From: Paludibacteraceae bacterium
GTDB taxonomy: Bacteria > Bacteroidota > Bacteroidia > Bacteroidales > Paludibacteraceae
Assembly: GCA_947471245.1 (NCBI GenBank)
Contig: CANIXM010000031.1
Location: 1 to 10,606 of the forward strand
Direction: 5' to 3'
DNA: 10,606 nt
The notes below the pieces were generated by a model, which was not told the origin of the DNA, did no database searches, and worked only from the letters and a program-made list of their open reading frames with translations. Positions within the stretch are counted from its first letter, which is position 1, and every line of letters begins with the position of its first letter. Of the stretch, positions 6,762 to 10,606 are shown in pieces. The position numbers and the translations under genes are program-made.

Positions 6762-7475
6762 TTTTTTTTGTTCAAGGGCTAATGTGTTAAACGTCTTTAG
6801 GTTACCATATTCAACGCCTAAACTACACTTGGAATAAGCACGTACAAAGTATGTTGTATTTGGTTTAAGTCCAATAACATTTACTACATAACTACCTGTC
6901 AGGGAGCCATAAGCTGAGTAAGAATCATTAATAGTGGGTGTACTTCCGACTTTCCAACACACTCCTCTTTCATAAATTTCAAATCCATAATCTGTAATTA
7001 TATCACCTCCACATTCTGCTGATGTTGCAGTAATATTATTAGCATCTAAGGTAGAAATATCGGATAAAGGATTGGTTTTAACAGTAATTGGTCTTCCATA
7101 TCCTACACCTTTAGAAGTGATGGCATAAGCACGTACACTATAGGCTCGCTTTGACTCTAAACCTTCAATTTTTGCAGTAAAAACAGACATACTATCCAAC
7201 CCTACAGCCTCTACCTTGCTGTTCTTTATTGATGGGATACCACTTGTACTCCAACAAAAGCCGCATGAAGTGACTTCTGCTCCCCTATTGTTTTTTACCT
7301 CACCTGAGCATTCTGCTGATATAGGTGTAACGGATTTAATATTTGTAAGCGTGGTTACCAAAGGCACCACCATCCCATCATCCTGCATCTCACAGCCCGA
7401 AAAAAGCAATACTACTATCAAAAATGACAGCGTGACAAAACATTGTTGAATAAAATTTGTACAATATTTTTTCAT
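6759..7475 (-). CDS. Surface lipoprotein with two fibronectin-III-like repeats
   Basis: This 238-residue protein has a lipoprotein signal: MKKYCTNFIQQ, a hydrophobic core, then LLFSGC with the lipidated Cys at residue 28, followed by EMQDDG. The acidic residues after the Cys are compatible with the Bacteroidota surface-export signal. Two repeats of about 93 residues follow (roughly 40-134 and 135-230). Each has the pattern T(P/A)xSAEC(S/G)G, then a G(F/V)CW segment followed by P(S/T)I, then a Y(S/F)VRAY ending in GVxYG. This fibronectin-like module is common in Bacteroidota cell-surface proteins, where it usually sits beside another domain such as FISUMP. Here nothing follows except LALEQKK. 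The conserved Cys pairs in each repeat could form disulfides. The ligand and role are unknown. It sits between the amidase and the plug gene, with a long leader of its own. Confidence 0.8.
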   Translation of the reverse strand: MKKYCTNFIQQCFVTLSFLIVVLLFSGCEMQDDGMVVPLVTTLTNIKSVTPISAECSGEVKNNRGAEVTSCGFCWSTSGIPSIKNSKVEAVGLDSMSVFTAKIEGLESKRAYSVRAYAITSKGVGYGRPITVKTNPLSDISTLDANNITATSAECGGDIITDYGFEIYERGVCWKVGSTPTINDSYSAYGSLTGSYVVNVIGLKPNTTYFVRAYSKCSLGVEYGNLKTFNTLALEQKK

Positions 7476-7641
7476 ATTTATTTGTATAATCTTTGAAAAT
7501 TAAACAAGACATAGAGTAATAGTTATGTTACAGGCTTGTTTATTAGATATTTACCACTCTATGAACTCGCAAAATTCATTCAAACGGCTAATAAACAACC
7601 AATTACATCCTATATAACTATGTACTAGAATGGATAATACA
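7476..7641 (-). promoter_or_regulatory. Long leader of the lipoprotein gene with overlapping inverted repeats
   Basis: If transcription starts just after the TACTTTTG box at 7649-7642, the leader is about 160 nt. It holds three perfect inverted repeats that share arms. TAAACAAG 7501-7508 pairs with 7535-7542. TTGTTTATTA 7536-7545 pairs with 7589-7598. CATAGAGT 7510-7517 pairs with 7556-7563. The 7536-7542 segment can join only one partner at a time, and the third pairing crosses the first. This is the topology of a switching or pseudoknotted RNA, but the region is AT-rich and some of the pairing may be chance. No G/C-rich aptamer-like core or intrinsic terminator is obvious. Confidence 0.3.
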
Positions 7642-7649
7642 CAAAAGTA
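7642..7649 (-). promoter_or_regulatory. Candidate -7 box for the lipoprotein gene
   Basis: TACTTTTG on the minus strand matches TAnnTTTG and is the only such match on that strand between the amidase stop (7698) and the lipoprotein start. No TTG-type -33 box lies 17-23 bases upstream, where the sequence is mostly A/T, so support comes from the -7 box and position only. Confidence 0.4.
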
Positions 7650-7697
7650 ATGATTTTTTTAAATTTTCGATAACTATTTGAAATTGAATGAACGTAA

Positions 7698-8474
7698 TTA
7701 CTGCATTTTTATTTCAAATACATCTGCATCACGCCACACAGCAAATCGAGTTCTGTAATTTTGCAAGGGTTCAACATGAATTTCCTTGGTTTGAATGCTT
7801 GTTTCATTTTCCTCAAATGGCAATAAATCACTGGCTTTGGCATCAAGCAACATACTGTGCCCATTGTAAGGAATGCCCAGACCGTCGATGCCTACTCTAT
7901 TCACAGCACAGACATAAGTGGTATTTTCAATAGCTCTGGACTTTAACATGATATCCCAATCGGGTATTCGTTTCTCAGGAAAATTAGCCACGTAAATCAG
8001 CAAATCATATTCATTGTCCACATTGCGTGACCATACAGGAAAGCGCAAATCATAACAAACAAGCACACAGATATTAAACCCACAATAATTGACAATCAAT
8101 TTTTTGTCACCAGCAGTAAAGTATTTATCTTCATTGCCATGAGTAAATAGATGTCTTTTGTCGGCATACTCTACTCTTCCGTCTGGAAAAACGAAGAAAG
8201 CTCTATTGAAGTATTTATCATCTTCTACAGCAATAAAACTTCCAGTTATTGCCAATTGAAATTCTGCTGCCCAGCTTTTTAGGCTGGCCACAGTTTCACC
8301 CTCCATGGTCTCTGCCAGATGTAAATCAGCAACACAAAACCCAGAGGTAAACATTTCGGGAAGCACCACCAAATCGGTTTGACCTGCCACACTGGTTAGA
8401 TGACTGTACACTTTCTTTAGATTTGCAGCTTTATCTGCCCAGACTATTGTATCTTGAACTAATGTAATACGCAT
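7698..8474 (-). CDS. yafV: Omega-amidase, nitrilase superfamily (YafV type)
   Basis: This is a 258-residue carbon-nitrogen hydrolase with the complete nitrilase triad: Glu40 in VVLPEMFTSGF, Lys106 in DKRHLF, and Cys140 in VLVCYDLRFPVWSRN. The segments around the triad, plus YVANFPEKR...W and SRAIENTTYV..NRVG.DG, closely resemble E. coli YafV. That enzyme hydrolyses omega-amides of 2-oxo acids such as 2-oxoglutaramate, products of glutamine transamination linked to methionine salvage and metabolite repair. The protein is cytosolic, without a signal peptide, and of normal length. The start ATG lies six bases past the acyltransferase stop, so the two genes form an operon read from the promoter near 9064-9094. 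Nothing points to a shared pathway. The 222-base gap downstream, before the lipoprotein gene, shows no strong terminator. Confidence 0.9.
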   Translation of the reverse strand: MRITLVQDTIVWADKAANLKKVYSHLTSVAGQTDLVVLPEMFTSGFCVADLHLAETMEGETVASLKSWAAEFQLAITGSFIAVEDDKYFNRAFFVFPDGRVEYADKRHLFTHGNEDKYFTAGDKKLIVNYCGFNICVLVCYDLRFPVWSRNVDNEYDLLIYVANFPEKRIPDWDIMLKSRAIENTTYVCAVNRVGIDGLGIPYNGHSMLLDAKASDLLPFEENETSIQTKEIHVEPLQNYRTRFAVWRDADVFEIKMQ

Positions 8475-8480
8475 TGAAAA

Positions 8481-9029
8481 CTATTTTGATAAATTGAATT
8501 TCTCAGGATGACGTGCCACTCTACCCCTGAAATAAGACTGTATTTCAGCCAAGTCGGCCTGCTCATTGCCTGTAGGGTAAAACAGTTTGGTAATTCCCAC
8601 TTCTTTCTTCGAATAATCAATATAAGCCAGTTGAATAGGCACTTGTGCTTTAAGCGCAATATAATAAAAACCCATTTTCCAGTCGTGAACTAATCCTCTG
8701 GTACCTTCAGGAGTAATAGCCAGATGAAAATAGGAGCGACTTTCAAACTCTTCTACCAGCAAATCTGTTAGAGAATTTTTCCTTGATCTATCCACTGGAA
8801 TGCCACCCAACGCACGAAAAATAGGTCCTAGTGGAAAAAAGAACCAATCCTTTTTCATTAAAAACGAGTACTTTCTATTCCATACTAGGCTGAAAAGTTG
8901 ACCAATAAGAAAATCACAATTACTAGTATGAGGTGCAATGCACACCACACTTTTAGCTGGCTCATCGATGCTAATGATGGATTTCCAACCAAGCAACCGT
9001 AACAGGGTTTTCGACAGATAGTGTATCAT
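8481..9029 (-). CDS. PlsC-like (lyso)phospholipid/glycerol acyltransferase
   Basis: This 182-residue acyltransferase of the PlsC/LPLAT superfamily would transfer an acyl chain to a lysophospholipid or related acceptor at the inner membrane. Using the ATG at 9029, the motifs are APHTSNCD (HX4D, catalytic His34 and Asp39), the GPIFRALGGIPVDRS block ending near residue 82 (acceptor phosphate binding), ITPEGTRG (about 106-112), and a weaker VPIQLAYIDY (block IV). The frame extends eight codons upstream to a TTG at 9053. However, a good promoter at 9064-9094 would place the transcript start within a few bases of that TTG, so ATG 9029 is preferred. The size is on the small side for PlsC (usually 200 or more residues) and fits the short LPLAT proteins often seen in Bacteroidota. 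The acceptor cannot be told from sequence. It is the first gene of a two-gene operon with the omega-amidase. Confidence 0.85.
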   Translation of the reverse strand: MIHYLSKTLLRLLGWKSIISIDEPAKSVVCIAPHTSNCDFLIGQLFSLVWNRKYSFLMKKDWFFFPLGPIFRALGGIPVDRSRKNSLTDLLVEEFESRSYFHLAITPEGTRGLVHDWKMGFYYIALKAQVPIQLAYIDYSKKEVGITKLFYPTGNEQADLAEIQSYFRGRVARHPEKFNLSK

Positions 9030-9063
9030 CAGATGGAGTAGGTGTTGCGCCAAAATGGAAGTA

Positions 9064-9094
9064 CAAATCTACTGCTTTTTCAGTGAATTGTCAA
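9064..9094 (-). promoter_or_regulatory. Promoter for the acyltransferase/omega-amidase operon
   Basis: On the minus strand TTGA (9094-9091) is followed after 19 bases by TAGATTTG (9071-9064). That is a good Bacteroidota -33/-7 pair (TTG, about 20 bases, TAnnTTTG). The expected transcript start is near 9058, about 29 bases before ATG 9029 and only about 5 before the alternative TTG at 9053. Confidence 0.65.
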
Positions 9095-9112
9095 GTTGTT
9101 GAAAACTATTTT

Positions 9113-9142
9113 ATTTACGTATTCAGCAAATTACTAACTTTG
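9113..9142 (+). promoter_or_regulatory. Candidate promoter for the UvrD/PcrA helicase
   Basis: TAACTTTG at 9135-9142 is an exact TAnnTTTG -7 box. The expected -33 zone (about 9111-9118) holds TTATTTAC rather than TTTG, so that half is weak. The predicted start near 9149 leaves about 37 bases to ATG 9186 and 13 to ATG 9162. Confidence 0.5.
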
Positions 9143-9185
9143 CATACACTATCTATTTGACATGCTCATTTCCAACCACAACAAC

Positions 9186-10606
9186 ATGGATTTTTCTTTC
9201 TTAAACGAACTCAACGACAGCCAAAAAAGTGCTGTCACACATACTGACAGTGCTTCATTGGTAATAGCTGGAGCTGGTTCAGGTAAGACACGGGTTCTAA
9301 CCTACAAAATAGCCTACCTGCTTAAAAATGGGATGCATCCTAGCTCTATCTTGGCACTTACATTTACCAACAAAGCTGCTCGTGAAATGAAAGAGCGAAT
9401 ATCACACATTGTAGGCGAACAAACTGCTCGTTACCTGTGGATGGGTACCTTTCACTCCATCTTTTCTAGGATTCTCCGCTCCGAAGCTGAACATGTTGGT
9501 TACTCCAAAAATTTCACCATTTATGACTCTGCCGATTCCAAAAGCTTAATCAAAAGCATTATCAAAGAACTGAAGCTCGATGATAAAGTATACAAGCATG
9601 GCTTGGTACAATCTCGAATTTCGAATGCAAAAAATAATCTTATCACGCCTGAATCTTACGTGGGCAATGCTGATTTACTGAAATCAGACACCCACAGTCG
9701 CATTCCGTTGTTAAAAGACATCTACAAAATATACTGCAACCGCTGCAAACAAGCCGACGCAATGGATTTTGACGACCTATTACTACAGACCAATGTGCTA
9801 TTCAGAAACAACCCTCAGGTATTGGCGAAATATCAAAGCATCTTCGGCTATATACTTGTGGATGAGTATCAGGATACCAACTTTGCTCAATATCTGATTG
9901 TGAAAAAGTTGGCAGAAAAACATGAGCGAATTTGTGTAGTGGGTGATGATGCACAAAGCATTTATTCGTTTCGTGGTGCGAACATTGATAATATTCTTCA
10001 GTTTAAAAACACCTACAAAAACGCTCAGGTATTCAAGCTGGAGCAAAACTACCGATCTACTCAGACCATAGTCAATGCCGCCAATAGTTTGATTAAAAAG
10101 AATTCGAAACAAATTCCCAAAAATGTATTTTCGGAAAAAGAAAACGGCAAACCCATCAAGTTACTTTGCTCATTTACCGATTTTGAGGAAGGATTTGTGG
10201 TGGCGAATAACATCAGCGACCTGAGATACAGTACCCAGTTCCAATATCAGGACATAGCCATACTCTACCGCACCAACTCACAGAGCCGTGTGATGGAGGA
10301 AGCTCTCCGGAAGCAAAACATCCCCTACCGCATCTACGGTGGTCTATCATTCTACCAACGAAAAGAAATCAAGGATGTGATAGCCTACTGTAGGCTCACG
10401 TGCAACTTCAACGACGAGGAAGCGCTCAAACGCATCATCAATTACCCTGCACGAGGAATAGGCGAAACTACGGTTAACAAACTGATTGACTGTTCACAAC
10501 TGCACGGAGTGAGTGCATGGGATGTGATGGGCGACATGCTCAAATACAACCTGGGTGTCAATGCTGGCACTGCCAACAAACTGGCACAATTTAGAGGTAT
10601 GATTAA
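9186..10606 (+). CDS. uvrD: ATP-dependent DNA helicase UvrD/PcrA family, 3' end cut by the window
   Basis: The frame is open from the start to the window end (473 codons plus two bases, of roughly 730-780 in the family). It encodes a superfamily 1A 3'-5' helicase acting in nucleotide excision and mismatch repair and in clearing replication-blocking structures. Motifs in order from ATG 9186 are the Q motif LNDSQKSAV (about 9-17), Walker A GAGSGKT (29-35), motif Ia TFTNKAAREMKERI (59-72), motif Ib MGTFHSI (86-92), DFDDLL (194-199), Walker B VDEYQDTN (225-232), motif III VGDDAQSIYSFRGA (252-265) and motif IV LEQNYRST (285-292). They continue with ILYRTNSQSR, EEALRKQNIPYRIYGG and the 2B-domain segment RIINYPARGIGETT. 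An in-frame ATG at 9162 would add eight residues (MLISNHNN). I prefer 9186 because family N-termini begin close to the LNELN segment. Confidence 0.92.
   Translation, partial: MDFSFLNELNDSQKSAVTHTDSASLVIAGAGSGKTRVLTYKIAYLLKNGMHPSSILALTFTNKAAREMKERISHIVGEQTARYLWMGTFHSIFSRILRSEAEHVGYSKNFTIYDSADSKSLIKSIIKELKLDDKVYKHGLVQSRISNAKNNLITPESYVGNADLLKSDTHSRIPLLKDIYKIYCNRCKQADAMDFDDLLLQTNVLFRNNPQVLAKYQSIFGYILVDEYQDTNFAQYLIVKKLAEKHERICVVGDDAQSIYSFRGANIDNILQFKNTYKNAQVFKLEQNYRSTQTIVNAANSLIKKNSKQIPKNVFSEKENGKPIKLLCSFTDFEEGFVVANNISDLRYSTQFQYQDIAILYRTNSQSRVMEEALRKQNIPYRIYGGLSFYQRKEIKDVIAYCRLTCNFNDEEALKRIINYPARGIGETTVNKLIDCSQLHGVSAWDVMGDMLKYNLGVNAGTANKLAQFRGMI

Noticed and set aside
7688..7933. Plus-strand open frame over the amidase 3' end
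   Set aside because: It is antisense to a well-supported nitrilase-family gene, and its His/Cys/Trp-rich product resembles no family.
9798..10112. Minus-strand open frame within the helicase
   Set aside because: It covers Walker B and motifs III/IV of the UvrD-type helicase on the other strand, with no sign of independent coding.
1..10606. Mobile element, CRISPR array, tRNA/rRNA, phage or defence island
   Set aside because: No transposase, integrase, spaced direct repeats, target-site duplications, structural RNA or known defence-family gene was recognised. The genes are ordinary chromosomal functions.

Overview
The window looks like core chromosome of a member of the Bacteroidota, most likely Bacteroidales. 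Four things point there. There is an adjacent DUF6452/DUF6048 pair and a type IX secretion plug protein (DUF5103), both restricted to or typical of this phylum. There is a short lipoprotein built from the GxCW-type fibronectin-like repeats common in these genomes. Several intergenic regions carry the phylum's -7 promoter motif TAnnTTTG, and Shine-Dalgarno sites are mostly absent. Base composition is AT-rich. No rRNA, tRNA, CRISPR array, transposase or phage gene was seen.

Layout. Bases 2-3293 run rightward: the 3' part of a DUF6452 gene, an overlapping DUF6048 gene with a signal peptide, then transketolase (tkt). A long, almost perfect hairpin with a T8 tract (3299-3386) closes tkt, and its last T directly abuts the ATG of mntP (manganese exporter, 3387-3959). 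A putative outer-membrane porin follows (4025-5269). It converges with the leftward block through a shared bidirectional terminator (5270-5310).

The leftward block, read in transcription order from 9094 down to 5304, is: a promoter near 9064-9094, a small PlsC-like acyltransferase (start corrected to ATG 9029), a YafV-type omega-amidase six bases downstream, a two-repeat surface lipoprotein with a roughly 160-nt leader, and the type IX secretion plug protein with its own candidate promoter. At the right edge a UvrD/PcrA-type helicase runs rightward from ATG 9186 and is cut by the window end. Its candidate promoter is back-to-back with the acyltransferase promoter.

How the genes relate: this is mostly a run of housekeeping functions (pentose phosphate pathway, metal homeostasis, 2-oxoacid amide repair, phospholipid acylation, DNA repair) mixed with envelope proteins (DUF6452/DUF6048, porin, lipoprotein, T9SS plug). 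Only the acyltransferase/amidase pair and the DUF6452/DUF6048 pair look like tight operons. I see no convincing new multi-gene system. The points most worth checking are the hairpin fused to the mntP start, the Cys-Asp run in MntP, the mutually exclusive inverted repeats in the lipoprotein leader, and the start-site corrections.
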